Below are positions 11,401 to 23,265 of a stretch of DNA of 64,000 nt, piece after piece. Under the pieces are notes generated by a model that saw only the letters and a list, made by a program, of their open reading frames with translations, was not told the DNA's origin and did not search any database. Positions within the stretch are counted from its first letter, which is position 1. Every line of letters starts with the position of its first letter. This DNA comes from Nepenthes gracilis (lineage: Eukaryota; Streptophyta; Magnoliopsida; Caryophyllales; Nepenthaceae): assembly GCA_033239525.1 (NCBI GenBank), contig BSYO01000004.1, positions 28,620,037-28,684,036 of the forward strand. Direction: 5' to 3'. The position numbers were made by a program, and so were the translations under genes.

Positions 11401-14213
11401 TTCTAAGGCATGTCAGAGAATTTTATCTCCCAGTGTTAAAGTTCGATATTATTTATCTTGTCATAAGGCCGGTTCACTTTTTCTTTAGTTCACATCTCGG
11501 ACGGGCACAAAACTTTCGGTCGTCATATTACAAGCCGATTTCAAATTCATTTTTTTCTTATTCCGATCAAGTATAAAGACTTTCAGTTGACATGAAACCG
11601 ATTTCAAATCCATAAATCTCAATCTGGTCAATAATTTTTTATTATAACATTATGACTTAAAGCCGGCTTACTTCTCCATTTTTATACAATTCAAATTCAA
11701 CCATAAGTTGAGCAGAAAGCAGAAAGCAGAAAGTATGAATTAACCATGAAATTAAAATCATATTTTCAGTCCGATCGTACAGCAAGCATGGCATCAGAGA
11801 TACAGCTTATCAAGTAGTAATTAAAACGGCAAATCTGATATACTATGTGCTGAAGTATTTAAATCTGAAGAGAACACTTGCAATTTTTCTTAAAGTTGGG
11901 ATTTAAAAACAGAAGTATACTTAAAATCTAAATTTAAAAAGAGGAGTACACTTGCCTTAGAAATATTCTTAAAATTTGGGTTTAAAAATGAAAGGCACAC
12001 TTGCCTTACTCTTGACTGCCCATTCCGACTGATTTGAAGCTTTTTCTCCTTCTTCACTCCTTATCTTTCTTCCTCGCCAGAAATTCCACACCCGCCCCTC
12101 AATTGGAGCTCAGTATATAAAGAGGAGGGATTAGGTGGAATAAGTGTGGTAGGTTACCTACTTGGTATTTTCCTTCAGGGGTTAGGTGGGAGTGAGTGGG
12201 GTAAGTTACCTACTTGGTACTTTCATCTAGAAGGTTAACGGGGTAGTTCACTTGCTTTGATTAGATTTGGATCTAGTTGGGATCTAGCCGGCTAAATAAC
12301 AAAGTTGGACCTTGCCTTTAGTTTGCCTTTAATTTATCTTGGTCAAAATTTTTGAATTCGGTAGTCAATTCTAGTTGGTCAACATTTTCTTCAAAATCGA
12401 CCAACCTTTCTATTGGTCAACTTTTTCGGTCAACGCTTCTTACTCTAATCCGGCCAACTTTTATTCAAAGCCGGCCAACATTTTTTTCTCTTATCCAAGG
12501 TCGGTCAACATTTCTAAAAACCGATAAACTCTTCGGTCAACCTTCCGGTCAACATCTTGACGCCGGTCAATGTCTTGACGTTGGTCAATATTTGGATGCC
12601 GGTCAACATCATGATGATGGTCAACATCTCGACGCCGGTCAACATTCCTTAAAATCGGTCAACATTTTGATTACTATTAGTTCCGGTCTTCCAGTGGTGT
12701 AAGGCCACTCCGGTTTAAGTCGAAATCAAAACACCCCGGTTTTTAAGTAATTTTATTTTATTTTGATTTTAAGTTTCTTTGATTTCGGGATCTCACAATC
12801 TGAACACCACGGAATGTGATATTGTATTTCAATGAGATGTAACTGAAAATCATATAGATACAGCTTTTTAGCACTTTTTGTTGGAAAATATATCCTCCGT
12901 CTTTGTAATGCATGTTTGAAGACGCTTTCAGCAAACTTTCAATGGAGAAGCTAGAATCACCTTCCTTGTCATTTCATCATGGGTGCAATGATCCTTCGAT
13001 TTGGCCTTCTCGTTAAATTAGCTTGGTGAAGTGGAATGATCTTCTGGGTTGGTATATGACCTTATAAATAACTACACGGTTATCAATTTAAGCTCAATGG
13101 TTTAAGAACTGATATATGAACATGCATGAGTGTTCACCATTTTCCTTTAACCGTTTTTGCATGACTAAATGGTGCCTACAACTTGTTCTTTCACCCCTTC
13201 CCCAATGAATAAATTTTCTCTTTAAAAAAGAGGAGAGAAACTGACATGCCAAAGAGAGGGAGAAAAAGGAAAAAGAAAAGGTTCCCCTAACCACATAAAA
13301 ACAAATAAAACATTCTAGAGTCCTGCCATGGTTTAACTATTTTGGGAGATTGAGAGGTGGATTGCTTGAGGTGGTAGGGCAGACATTAGGTCTTGGAGTT
13401 ACAAATAACATGATAGCTGGCATTGTTGAATGTTTTGAAGCCCTTTTGAATTAGTATATTTTCAAAAGGAGTGATCGACATGAAGTGATCTTTGTTCTAT
13501 GTTTTTCTTCACTTTCCTTAAAATCATGTTTTAAATTTTGCTTTGTTTCTTACCTATTTCAGGGATCCAGATTGACAGCTTTTGAACTTGTGCATGATAA
13601 CATACCAGCAATGCTGATTGCAGATTCTGCTGCAGCTGCATTAATGAAAGGTGGACGCGTCAATGTTGTCATTGTTGGCGCAGATCGTGTAGCTGCCAAT
13701 GGTATTAAATTTAATTTGTATTTGCTATCTTCAAGTTCTACAATTTATGCATCATTGATGCAATCTGCAGGTGACACTGCTAATAAAATTGGAACTTATA
13801 GCCTTGCCTTGTGCGCAAAGCATCATGATATACCATTTTATGTCGCTGCACCTGTGACTTCCATTGATCTGTCCTTGTCTTCCGGACAAGAAATTGTTAT
13901 TGAAGAAAGATCTCCGAAGGAACTCTTGAATTCTCGTGGAGGACTCGGGGAACAAGTTGCTGCTTCTGGGATCTCAGTTTGGAATCCGGCTTTCGATGTT
14001 ACTCCGGCAAATCTAATTGCTGGTATCATAACCGAAAAGGTCTCTCTCCCCCTCTTTCTCTCTTGCCCTCTGTGTGTGTGTTGCTCCACATTTTCTACTT
14101 GAACATACTCTGATTTGTATGGTTCTAAACAGGGTGTCATCACAAAAACTGGGACTGATGCTTTTGATGTCACGGGCTTTGTTCAAAGGGTGACAGTCGA
14201 ATCTCGTGAATAA
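3977..14213 (+). CDS. MTNA: Methylthioribose-1-phosphate isomerase (MTNA/MTI1), nine exons
   Basis: The enzyme converts 5-methylthioribose-1-phosphate to methylthioribulose-1-phosphate in the cytosolic methionine salvage (Yang) cycle, which recycles the methylthio group left by ethylene, polyamine and nicotianamine synthesis. Exons: 3977-4072, 4172-4227, 6774-6932, 7060-7159, 7325-7467, 7633-7738, 13563-13701, 13771-14039, 14133-14213. All introns are GT-AG and phases join to 1149 bp, 382 aa, the usual plant length. Diagnostic segments are [17 protein letters not shown] (exon 3), [19 protein letters not shown] (exons 5/6) and [20 protein letters not shown] (exons 7/8). By family knowledge the catalytic pair is Cys181 in THCNTG and Asp261 in GADRVA, and both are present. 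The ATG follows a GA-rich leader and gives the expected N-terminus before [15 protein letters not shown] possible poly(A) signal AATAAA lies near 14302. Introns 2 (2.5 kb) and 6 (5.8 kb) are swollen by mobile elements; the frame looks intact. Confidence 0.95.
5396..5859. mobile_element. TRIM-like miniature LTR retrotransposon with CTAAT target-site duplication
   Basis: Two direct repeats of about 120 bp (5401-5521 and about 5737-5854) flank a non-coding core of about 215 bp. Each repeat starts with TG and ends GGGACTCGCATCA; both share the stretches AAGTCAGGGGGAGA and CTTATAAGTTGGAGGTTTT. The element (5401-5854, 454 bp) is bracketed by the identical five bases CTAAT at 5396-5400 and 5855-5859. 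Size, TG...CA ends and duplication fit a terminal-repeat retrotransposon in miniature. It lies in intron 2 of MTNA. No clear primer-binding site or polypurine tract was recognised. Confidence 0.85.
5860..6773 (+). other. Rest of MTNA intron 2, no coding content
   Basis: This contains AT-rich intron sequence, with a stretch around 5930-6180 made of variations on a TATCGGTATCGATATTGG-like motif that looks like degenerate low-complexity repeat. No exon or element boundary could be placed. It ends at the acceptor CAG at 6771-6773. Confidence 0.5.
7739..8733 (+). other. 5' part of MTNA intron 6, no coding content
   Basis: This is unremarkable intron sequence apart from an (AT)n microsatellite at about 8463-8492. 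The open frames here are read-through of exon 6 or low complexity. Confidence 0.5.
8734..8999 (+). repeat. Perfect tandem duplication of a 133-bp unit
   Basis: Bases 8734-8866 and 8867-8999 appear identical when compared by eye, both running from CTATTTTATTTCAAAACC to AGTTACTTCTGTA. The unit has no coding content. Lack of divergence within an intron indicates either a recent duplication or an assembly duplication. It lies in MTNA intron 6. Confidence 0.9.
9001..9754 (+). other. MTNA intron 6, no gene seen; long T-rich tract
   Basis: This is non-coding intron DNA. A T-rich run with a few G interruptions occupies about 9655-9702; such tracts are prone to length variation. No element boundary was found. 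Confidence 0.5.
9755..10164. mobile_element. Solo LTR with ATTAG target-site duplication
   Basis: A 400-bp sequence (9760-10159) begins TGATGCGGATATCTGAG and ends CCCTACATCA, giving canonical TG...CA ends. It is flanked by identical five-base duplications ATTAG at 9755-9759 and 10160-10164. A TATA-like CTCTATATAAG lies near 9962, where U3 would end if the LTR reads on the plus strand. There is no internal region, so this is a solo LTR left by recombination. The family (Copia or Gypsy) cannot be told from the LTR alone. Confidence 0.8.
11236..11370 (+). repeat. Four-copy tandem repeat, unit about 34-37 bp
   Basis: Four adjacent copies share the core TTGTACAAAGCCCCGAGGAY followed by GGCTCACTT, with small substitutions between copies. 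The array lies within the LTR-like block in MTNA intron 6. No coding role is suggested. Confidence 0.85.
12350..12670 (+). repeat. Degenerate GGTCAAC-type repeat array
   Basis: More than a dozen occurrences of GGTCAAC/GGTCAAT or GGCCAAC, spaced about 15-25 bases and often followed by a CTTGACGCC- or TTTTTCTT-like spacer, fill this stretch. The open frame through it ([12 protein letters not shown] translation) is a by-product of the repeat, not a gene. It lies inside the LTR-like block. Confidence 0.75.
12803..13562 (+). other. 3' end of MTNA intron 6
   Basis: This is non-coding intron sequence ending in a T-rich tract and the acceptor TTTCAG at 13557-13562. Nothing else is recognised. Confidence 0.5.
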
Positions 14214-16433
14214 GAGAGAGGTGTCATGATCTGAGGACATTGGGTACACTGTTTGCATGATGAACTGTGGGAATCCATCCGTCTGCTTGCATTGTTAACC
14301 TAATAAAACTTCCTTTCCTCATGTTGCGGGATCTATTTATGTATATTGACCTCCTGAAATATGGCCCCATGTAAATGGATTGCCATGACGATGAAAAAGA
14401 TATTCTCACTGAAGTACCTGCAATGCAACTGAGATTGATTGTGCTGCTAAATTTGCTTATGTTGTGAAATAATCGGCTTGTATTTTGGATCTGCTGACAT
14501 GCAGCGCATGTTGCAGACGTCTTGCAATTTGAATCGTATATAGCACAATTTGAATCCTTCTGCACTTTTTTGTGGCATCAGTGGTGGTTTTGGAAATTAG
14601 TGAAGTATATGTGTGCCATCTTGGGAAAGATGTTCTTGGTTCTCAATCGATAGCTCTACGTCATATGGAAATACTTCTCAATACCTAATCGAATGTTCAG
14701 GAAACATGATTTGGTTGAGGTGCATACTTTCTTGGCCATCTTGATGGTCTTTTGTGGATTTTTTGTCAATTTTCACCCCGATGGCGTAGGTTTGGAGCCA
14801 CCCTAGCCTTGAGAGTGTGAGGTCTGCATGGACTGGAGCACTAATCCTGTGACAGCTATGATTATTTAACGTGGTTGGAAATGAGCGTTTCTTTGGTCTA
14901 GCTACCCCAAGCTCCCTCCAATTTGCTGAGGGGCTAAATATACTTTTTCCACACTCGGAAGCCTCATTTTGCCTCTGCTAAGTTAAATGAACGTGCATTA
15001 GATGGCTATTGTGTAATTCTCTAAGCCGATGTAATTAATTCGGTGGTGCTACAATTGGCATCTTTTAACAACTATGGTACCAATGATTTCTGGATATGTG
15101 AATCTTGATTTAATCTGGGTCAAGTATCTGGGAGAAATTATACCTATACAAAATATGAAAATTTGGGGCCCTTCCAACTTAGTTTTTTTAATTTTTACCA
15201 TGTTTAAGCTTCACCTGATTAGTGTGGAAAAGTACCAAATGACTTCATCTAAATTCTGTAGTCCTTACTAATTATTCTGTGTTACGTTGAATTAATGAAG
15301 GGCTTATTTTTTGTTTTTAAGAAGGATTTTGAAAGATGCTATAATTTGCAATCTTCACTGAAATTACTTTTAAATCATATTTACGGAGTTTTTGCATTAA
15401 ATTGCTAGTTTACAACCTGTCTTTTCGAGGAAGTTTCGCCGCTTATGTTAAAGATTCCCCCGACTGTTTGGAAGGGCATGTCATCATCAGTACCATGAGC
15501 ACGTGAAAGCAGAGGCTGAATAACTGAGAGACGTATCGTCCTCCACGATATAATACCAGGCTCACGAGAGAGAGAGCGAGGGAGCTGAGAACAGAAACAT
15601 TTGTTTCTCGAAGACAACAAAGAAGTCCGGTGCCCTACTCTCTGGTACTCAATATTTAGTTCATCTTCTTAAAATTTACTCATTATCTGAATTTAGCTCC
15701 GCTTTTTTCCTGTCAAATTCTGTCTCATAAACTTGCATCACTTTCACTTGTTCTTTGATATGCAAATTGTTTCCACAAACGGTAACTTCCACTTACGGGC
15801 CTTATTGACGCAGCAGCTACTGCGTCACCGACAGATTCTCAAATTTCTTGGTAAAGTGCACGGTTAACCTACCAAGTTTTGGGGTTATATTTAATTTACT
15901 TGTTTAATATTACTTATATTTTACTCTTTAATTATTTTACTTATATTGTATTTTACTTATTAAGCATGTTATTCTTTCATAACATAATCTATTCCGGATA
16001 ATGCTTATATACAATTGGTGCTACAGTTACAGTGGAATAGAGAATATAATTTCGTTTCTTATTTCCTCACCGGTTATTCCCTCTTTCTCTGCCGCTCTGC
16101 CAGAGCTCCCCTGCCTTTCTGTTTTCGTCAACTCCTCTTCTCCCTCGTTCCTCTCCTCTTTCGCTCCTTCCTCCTTGAACGGGGGATCCTGCTCCGCGGA
16201 GCAGGATTTCGCCCCAAAAAGGTCCTTCAGTTGCAGGTCCAAGCCGTTGATGCACGCATCACACCCCCCAACCTCCCGGCGCGTCAACTCTTAATTTAGA
16301 GCATTTTCCGCTTCTCTCTCAATATCAGTAGTGCTGTTTTCATTCAATTATTGTCGGTGTCGGTAACTTGGTATATTCAGTGCTTCTGTACTTTTGATCA
16401 ATTCTGGTCAATTAGGGTTCGATTAACAACAAA
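14214..16433 (+). promoter_or_regulatory. MTNA 3' UTR, then intergenic region and 5' leader of CCX
   Basis: The first few hundred bases are the presumed 3' untranslated region of MTNA. From about 15540 there is a GA-repeat-containing, less AT-rich stretch (GAGAGAGAGAGCGAGGGAG near 15565) followed by a possible splice donor at CTCTG|GTACTC. With the CT-rich, GC-richer segment at 16070-16330 this suggests a spliced 5' UTR for the exchanger. This is inferred from composition only. Overlapping open frames on both strands at 16001-16299 look non-coding. Confidence 0.35.
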
Positions 16434-18401
16434 ATGCAAGGATTTAAACGGATTCCTGGCGCAAGAAACACTCGATCTAGAGCATTTTTCAACGGGGTTG
16501 CTGCTATGGTGTTGCTTATATTCGTTTACGACCACAAGAATATACTGCGAAATCCATTTGGGGGCCGGACCCCTTCAGTTTTCGTTCAGAATTGGTATTT
16601 AGGAAGAAGTGGGTTTTATGATAAAATTGGTCCCTTTGAGGTGACCCGGAGGAGTACTGTGGAAGAAGTTGGCCGAAATATGTCTAATGATAACACAACT
16701 TTTAATGGGTTAACGAAAAATGGTAATATGATTTTGCTGGAACCAAATGTGTGTGCTAAGTTCTATGAGCGAAAAGGTTCTTGGAGCCGTTGTGAATATT
16801 TAATCTCCAATCCAGAGTGCACTTCCGGGGGCTTTTTTGACTACATTAGGTTCTTTTACTGTGATTGCCAGGAATATAGTTTTGTGGGGTATATTGTTCT
16901 TGGAGGTTGGTTAGCTGCACTGTTCTATTTGTTGGGTAATACGGCGGCAGATTACTTTTGTTGTTCTTTGGAGAAGCTTTCAGATCTTCTGAAGTTGTCG
17001 CCGACAGTTGCAGGAGTCACTTTGCTTCCACTTGGAAATGGGGCTCCAGACGTGTTTGCTAGTATTGCTGCATTTATGGGCTCAGGATCAAGTGGAGTGG
17101 GAATTAATAGTGTATTGGGAGGCGCTGTTTTTGTTGTTTGCATTGTTGGGGGAGTTATTTCTCTTTGTGTAGCAAAGAAGAGGGCTCAGCTTGATAGGAA
17201 GTGCTTCATTAGGGATCTGTGTTTCTTTCTGTTTGCAACACTATGTCTTGCAGTGATTTTGATTATTGGTAAGGTGAGCATTGGAGGAGCCATTGCTTTT
17301 CTCTTAATATATGTGGTATATGCATTCTCTGTAGCTGTAAATGAGATTCTAAGGAAAAAGGGTCATAATTTGAGGTTAGATGCCATCCGTCCATTGCTTC
17401 CTGTCGCAGGAGGTTTTGTTTCACAAAGGAGTGAGGAGGATGAATCCTTATATACCTCGTTGCTTAATGCTGAACCCAGCAATGATCCACCCAATCTTTT
17501 GCCTAGTTTTCTGCACTGTATGTTGTATTCAGATAGTGTGAAGGCTACTGTGGAAGATAGCCAGCAGCCTTTTTGGGGATGGAGCAATGAAGGAACAAAC
17601 GCCAACCACTCATGGTTTTCCTGTTCTAAAATATGTTGGTTGTTGGATTTGCCATTAACTATTCCTAGACGGTTAACCATTCCCGTTGTTGAGGAGCAAC
17701 GTTGGTCAAAGAAGTATGCTGTTGCATGTGCATTGTTGGCACCCGTTCTTCTGGCATTTCTATGGAGCATGCAGGAAAATGTGGTTACTCTGAGTGTGAA
17801 AGTTGCATACTTAATTGGTGTCACAGTCGGCTGTATACTTGGCTTTCTGGCACTTAAATACACAGAATCTGAGCACCCGCCTAGAAAGTTATTATTTACA
17901 TGGGTTTTTGGTGGTTTTTTTATGAGCATAGTTTGGTTTTACATCATCGCCAATGAGCTCGTTGCTTTGCTTGTGTCATTGAGTGTTATACTGGGTATCA
18001 ACCCCTCAATTCTAGCCTTAACTATATTGGCATGGGGGAATTCAATGGGCGATCTAATGTCAAATACTGCTCTTGCAGTGAAGGAACAAAATGGTATACA
18101 GATTGCTATGTCAGGTAGCTATGCTGTCCCGATGTTCAACATGCTAGTTGGTCTTGGAATTTCTTTTCTGCTTGGAGCATGGTCTCAGCGACCCCAACCA
18201 TACATAGTTCCTCGAGACATTAGTCTTTTTCATACATTGGGATTTCTCATGTCAGCACTCATGTGGTCGCTCATTGTTCTGCCGCTAAGTGACATGCGAC
18301 CTAACGGGATTCTAGGACTTGGCCTAATCACAATTTATTTGATGTTTCTCTCTTCAAGGTGGGCACTGCCATGGGTATGGGCGTTGCATGTTCATGGTTA
18401 A
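16434..18401 (+). CDS. Cation/calcium exchanger, CCX3/CCX4 type (Na+/Ca2+ exchanger superfamily)
   Basis: This is an intronless gene of 655 aa, matching the single-exon plant CCX genes. It encodes a multi-pass antiporter of the CaCA superfamily. CCX proteins exchange cations such as Na+, K+, Mn2+ or Ca2+ for H+ or other ions at endomembranes or plasma membrane; the substrate here cannot be read from sequence. There is an N-terminal hydrophobic segment (about 20-32), a Cys-containing loop with [10 protein letters not shown], then two Na_Ca_ex domains. The alpha-1 repeat holds GNGAPD (201-206) and the alpha-2 repeat holds GNSMGD (535-540), the ion-coordinating motifs of the family. A hydrophilic loop of roughly 100 residues (about 310-425) separates the two halves. 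The ATG at 16434 lies just before the conserved-looking N-terminus. Length and motifs look complete. Assignment to CCX3 versus CCX4 needs a tree. Confidence 0.93.
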   Translation: MQGFKRIPGARNTRSRAFFNGVAAMVLLIFVYDHKNILRNPFGGRTPSVFVQNWYLGRSGFYDKIGPFEVTRRSTVEEVGRNMSNDNTTFNGLTKNGNMILLEPNVCAKFYERKGSWSRCEYLISNPECTSGGFFDYIRFFYCDCQEYSFVGYIVLGGWLAALFYLLGNTAADYFCCSLEKLSDLLKLSPTVAGVTLLPLGNGAPDVFASIAAFMGSGSSGVGINSVLGGAVFVVCIVGGVISLCVAKKRAQLDRKCFIRDLCFFLFATLCLAVILIIGKVSIGGAIAFLLIYVVYAFSVAVNEILRKKGHNLRLDAIRPLLPVAGGFVSQRSEEDESLYTSLLNAEPSNDPPNLLPSFLHCMLYSDSVKATVEDSQQPFWGWSNEGTNANHSWFSCSKICWLLDLPLTIPRRLTIPVVEEQRWSKKYAVACALLAPVLLAFLWSMQENVVTLSVKVAYLIGVTVGCILGFLALKYTESEHPPRKLLFTWVFGGFFMSIVWFYIIANELVALLVSLSVILGINPSILALTILAWGNSMGDLMSNTALAVKEQNGIQIAMSGSYAVPMFNMLVGLGISFLLGAWSQRPQPYIVPRDISLFHTLGFLMSALMWSLIVLPLSDMRPNGILGLGLITIYLMFLSSRWALPWVWALHVHG

Positions 18402-21400
18402 TCACTCAGCCACTGCTTTGAATATGGTGAGGATAACCTACTGCATTATGTAAAAAGCTGATTCTATGGCTAGAATTGTGTGACCATTAGGTCACACAGG
18501 CTGCTTTGAATATGGTATCTCATCTAATATGCTGTTACGTAGAAATTGTACAGTTTTTGGGTTGCCCTTCTGTTATTTTAATCTCCCAGGAAGGACTTGG
18601 AAGTTGGATTAAAGCTCTTCTGCTCAGCTTTGAATCGTCTTGAAAAGCGAGTGCGTGAAGGTTTGCTTGCATCCTTGTAATTAGCCAGACACCAATAAGA
18701 ATGATGTGCACTGTTTACAATGGTACATTTTATGTTCTCATGAATGAAATATATATATATGCACGTTTGTATGTCACATTCTTATGGTCTTACCTATTTT
18801 TAGTTCTCCAGGAAGGACTATTTCTATCCAAGGCTTCTAATCCAACAAAGTAATTACAATTTTTAGGGAAACTAGTTTGGAATAAAACCTCAATTTCATC
18901 CTATCAAACAGCCTGAAAAATTCTCTTGCTCCCAAACAACCACACCGTGATTAGAGGAAACACACATGAAGGTGGTGAATTTTATTGGGGGCGCCAAGGC
19001 CTCCATTTTGTTTGACCGACACATGGCTGAGTTACGGACTAGCCTCTACTCTTCTGCTTCATCTTCGATGGATTGGGACGTTGACATGTTGAAGGGCCAT
19101 GAATTGTCAGGTTTGTGAGTGTGTTAAATTCGGATTGATAGAATTGCTTGCATTTGGCAGATAATCCTATAACACATTTTATCATTTCTGACTTTTTTGT
19201 TAGACTCTGTTGCCCACCCAAAATATGTCATTCTTATATTTCTTTTGATAATTAGCTGGTATCTATTTATGAACTAGTCAGTTTTAACATACGGACATAA
19301 TGAATATGCGACAATGAGAAATGAACATATGAACTAAAGGTCGATAATAACATTATTGATAAAAGTAAAATTTATAAAAGTTAGTTTATACTCTATCCAT
19401 ATAAACAAGGGCCATATTTTAGCATTTAAACTCGTAGGTAGATTGTCTATACATCAACCTAATAGACTTATTTTATATATTATAGCATGATATAATATAT
19501 ATATATATTCAATCAATTTCATATAATAGTTTAATTGGAATAAAACACGAAAAAAATTCCTACTAAATATCTTTCTAATAATAAAAGCAAAATAACTGTT
19601 CATGAACAAATGTAAAGATTCAACACGGTTTTTAAAAAATCTTAAATATGTAAAAGGATTTTTTAATGCTCTTGCAAGTTATGAAAAATCCAAGAGAAAT
19701 TCTTCAATAATCTTATAATTTTTAGTAACTTTTTATAAATATAAATAATTAATCTCACAATCTAAAAAATATATAGAATGGAAAACATGCATATAAGTTG
19801 GATATAAAAGAGATACGGACAAACATTATAATTACTTAGAAGCATAAAATCTAAGTTTATGAATAATTCTAAAAATTCTACAAGAAGTAAAGAAATGGAT
19901 TTAAAATTTATTTATCTTAACTTAAATTTTAAAAATCTTTTAGAGTTTTGTCTTAGTTTCTTTTCTTTTTTCTATTTCTCATTCTCTTTCTTTTGTTCAA
20001 AAAAATATGCTAAAAAGTGGCCAAACCTACTTACATACCCAGATTGATGTAGATGTACTAGTCGTGAGCCCATTAACCATAAGGTAATTAATGGACAACG
20101 TGTGTCCTTCATGGGCTGTCTCAAGCACCTACCTATGGGAATTGACGCACGAGTTCTCGTTATGCATGCATGAGGAACAGCGTCTACTGTTAGACATGTA
20201 CGAGTTTTTGGTCTGGCATACCTCATGCATTCCTCCACTGCATTTAATGCACGAGCACTGAACATGCGACCATTATATGCCCCAATATATATATTTTTTT
20301 GCACGAGCACTTAGATATGTGTCCATCTTGTGCTAACTCAATTCTATCAAATAGTAAAGGCCTTACCCGAACTCAAAATTGTCTATCCTAATTCAGTTAG
20401 CTTATTATCCTTTAAATTTTAATTTTCAAATTAATAATAAGATCTCATAATTTGATTAAGGTTGTTCACAAGATAGTAACTTATGTGGACATTGTTGTAG
20501 TATAGGTGGTAAAGTTGGTGGCTCTTTCTCATTATTGGACTCCTCATTCTCTGACTCTTATTCAGAATCTAAATCTTTTACGGGTTTATTTTTAGAGTAT
20601 TCACTTGATAAGATATGGCTTAAAACAGGACAATATATGCCTTAATGTGAGAGATATAGAAAGTTTGAATATAAAAAATTATTAATCATCAACAAGAACG
20701 ATAATTATATGGATGACTTTGCCGACATATATTGCATAAAAATATTAGAAAACTATTTTTTACTGGTGTTTGAGGCCATTAATAATACATTGGCTAGAAA
20801 AATAAAGCTGTAGATGATTGTCCAAATTAAAAAAAAAAAAAAAAAAGAAGATTAGCCCAATACATGTGTCATCCCAAGAGTAATAGGATGGAGGTAATGG
20901 TGTTACCCTTTTCTATTCACTCTCTACTCGAACCTCATTGCTCATATGTTGCATATTGGCTCTCTTTTTTGGCCGATTTGAATTTGTAAAGTGTCTAATA
21001 TGGTTCAATAGGTTGAGAAATTTATCAATAAAAGTAATTTAATTAGGTACAATAACCTTGCAAACTACAAAAGCATATAAATAAGAGATTTTCCATTGCT
21101 AAAATTTTTCACAACTGTATAATTCATCTCCAAGGATTATGGTTTGTTCTTTCACTTTTCTTGATCGTTGGGCTATATCTAGCTATAATTTTAAGGGTAG
21201 ATATTGCTCGACTACAAATCGTAATTTGTTGATTGTTGGAGTAGTCTTTATATATATATATATATTATTTTTTAATGCATGTAATTATATAAATTTTATT
21301 ATTTATAAACATATCAATTTATAGCTGTCACCATTTGTCTGGTGTAATAACTAAACAATAAAAGACATAACATATAAGAGCAACTATGGGTAAGTTCAAT

Positions 21401-21853
21401 TATTTATTGAAAACGACCTTGATACTTTCTACGAAATTTGTGATCATATAAGTATGTCTATGTCACATTATCCACTTTAGTTTTGAAATTTTTTCTACCC
21501 ATGCTCTGATTTTTTATCCTTTCTTCTTTTTTTTTTCTTTTTTCTCATTGCTTTAAAGTTTCAATCCCTAATCTAAATATTAAAATGATAAAAAATGAAT
21601 AGAAAATATAGATGAAAGTTAATGCATACTAAAGTTTAAAGCATAACTTCTATTTTACTTATTCTTTACAATAGATTGTTAATTATTCTCTCATTATTAC
21701 CAATGTTATAATTAAATATCACAGAATAAATAAATTAACAATAATGAACATATAAGAACTGTCAATACTATGAATCATTTATTTAGGATTAGGTTTTATT
21801 ATGACAGTCAAATATAATATACATGTTTGTCCTTGCCGTGACAAATTTTTGAA
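18402..21853. other. CCX 3' UTR, then AT-rich gene-poor DNA
   Basis: The first ~350 bases are presumed 3' UTR. The remainder is AT-rich with (AT)n runs (19493-19508, 21250-21268) and poly-A/T. A pair of inverted motifs, GCATGCATGAGG (about 20163) and CCTCATGCATTCC (about 20221), may belong to a small decayed element. Apart from the short frame listed next, no coding sequence is convincing. Confidence 0.5.
18966..19118 (+). CDS. Possible 50-aa ORF or gene fragment, unknown function
   Basis: A short frame starts MKVVNFIGGAKASILFDRHM and ends KGHELSGL. Its composition is less AT-biased than the surroundings and the peptide looks protein-like, but I do not recognise a family and see no partner exons. 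It could be a remnant of an old gene or transposon. A GTTTGT that could act as a splice donor overlaps the last codons. The call is weak. Confidence 0.15.
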   Translation: MKVVNFIGGAKASILFDRHMAELRTSLYSSASSSMDWDVDMLKGHELSGL

Positions 21854-22103
21854 TGTATCTCAAAAATCATCCCTAACTATTATTATTTTCATTTTTCATA
21901 ACTAAAAAAAGGCAATAGATTGAATATATAATGTCATGAATATTTAGAATATATTATAAAATTAAAATTTATAACTATTTAATAATTTTAATCATTATTG
22001 GACTTAAAATTTGTATAATTAGACTGATACGTGGGTCCAATAAATTAGAATATTTGGATTAAGGGATTTAGAAATAAATGTTTAGGCCACTAAATTAAAT
22101 TTA

Positions 22104-22106
<3 letters not shown>

Positions 22107-22150
<44 letters not shown>
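22107..22150 (+). repeat. (AAT)n microsatellite
   Basis: An uninterrupted trinucleotide run lies within LTR-like copy A. The matching position in copy B also has the complementary (ATT)n tract, so the microsatellite belongs to the element. Confidence 0.9.
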
Positions 22151-22151
<1 letters not shown>

Positions 22152-23039
22152 GGGTAACGGTGAAGGAAAGAAAAAAAAAGGAAGAGAGGAAAGGAAAAAG
22201 AGAGGAAAGAAACGAAAGAGAGAGATAGGAAAGAAAGAAGAGGGAGAGAGAGGGAATGCGATCCGTGGCGACGAACAAGGAAAGGGGAACAGTGCTCATG
22301 TGAAACCCTAACCAGCCTTTCTCATTATTTAAGGTGGTAGTAGGGTTAGGGAAGGGGAGGACGAAGCAGAGAACGCCCTACCATTGCCACCGTTATCGGA
22401 AAGAGAGATTTGAGGCAAGTGAAACTTGTTCTTCACAAAGATTAATTCTTCTTTTATTCCTTCTAATTCTGATTTCATGCCTTAATTTGGTGAAAACTTG
22501 TTGAAAACCTAACGTTAAAAAATTGGGAAAACCGAATGCAGGGCTTCGGCTCTATGAGGAAACAACCGGCCCTTTTAAATCAACGATGACTTGGGGCTTT
22601 ATCAATTAATTAATGGAATCATGAAGTACCGATTTTACATGTTATTTCCTGATTTTTTTAAGATTTCGCCAGTATTCCCTTAATTCTAAACGGGTTCAAT
22701 GACCTGGAGGCAATGAGTGTGCTCCAACCCATATTCCGCAAGTGAATCGTTCCCTTTAATTCCTAGATGTTGATAATTGCCTCATGTGGAGAGTTATGTC
22801 TGTCATCCCGATTTGGTGGTAGAACGAGAAATTTGGGAAAAAATAGGGGCTCGATTGTGGGTGCTAATATTGGCCTATTAGCACTGTGCGTGTACATGTG
22901 TGTGTATTTGGTATGTGAGTGTACCGACAGTGTGTATAATGATAGTATAAATATTTATTTATTTATTTAATGGGTGTATATATTTATGTGTACGCGAGCA
23001 GTATGGGTGTAAGGATGTGTGTGTTGTGTGTTAAGTGTG

Positions 23040-23073
<34 letters not shown>

Positions 23074-23265
23074 GGTGGGTGTGTATGAGTGTGTATATAT
23101 ATATATATATGGTATAGTGTGCGTGTGTATAATATAACTGTGTGTGTTTGGCCGTGCGTAGGTGTGGGTGAGTGTGTGCACTGTGCACGGTGTGTGTACT
23201 GTCATACGGCAAAGTGTGTGTATATATATGTGGCTGCTATATATATATATATAATTGTATATATA
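23040..23265 (+). repeat. (TA)n/(TG)n microsatellite cluster
   Basis: Several TATATATA runs (about 23042-23072, 23093-23110, 23237-23254) and TGTG-rich stretches lie inside LTR-like copy A. Copy B has the complementary CA-rich cluster. Tyr/His- and Cys/Val-rich frames here are artefacts. Confidence 0.85.

Larger units (their letters stand above)
10567..12802 (-). mobile_element. Probable 2.2-kb solo LTR-like block with internal repeat arrays
   Basis: Read on the minus strand, the block begins TGTGAGATCCCG at 12797 and could end TTTTGTCACA at 10572. The flanks ATCTC (10567-10571) and ATCTG (12798-12802) would be a target-site duplication with one mismatch. It contains a TATA-like TTTATATAC (about 12113-12121) followed by a GA-rich leader on the same strand, as in an LTR promoter. 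It also carries two repeat arrays, listed separately. No gag or pol remains. The 12797 end is better supported than the 10572 end. Confidence 0.5.

Noticed and set aside
12352..12702. 116-aa ORF with GQHLDAGQ repeats
   Set aside because: Product of the GGTCAAC-type DNA repeat, with no protein-family signal.
16001..16299. Overlapping ORFs on both strands upstream of CCX
   Set aside because: Low-complexity CT/GA-rich leader-type sequence with frames open in several directions; no family resemblance.
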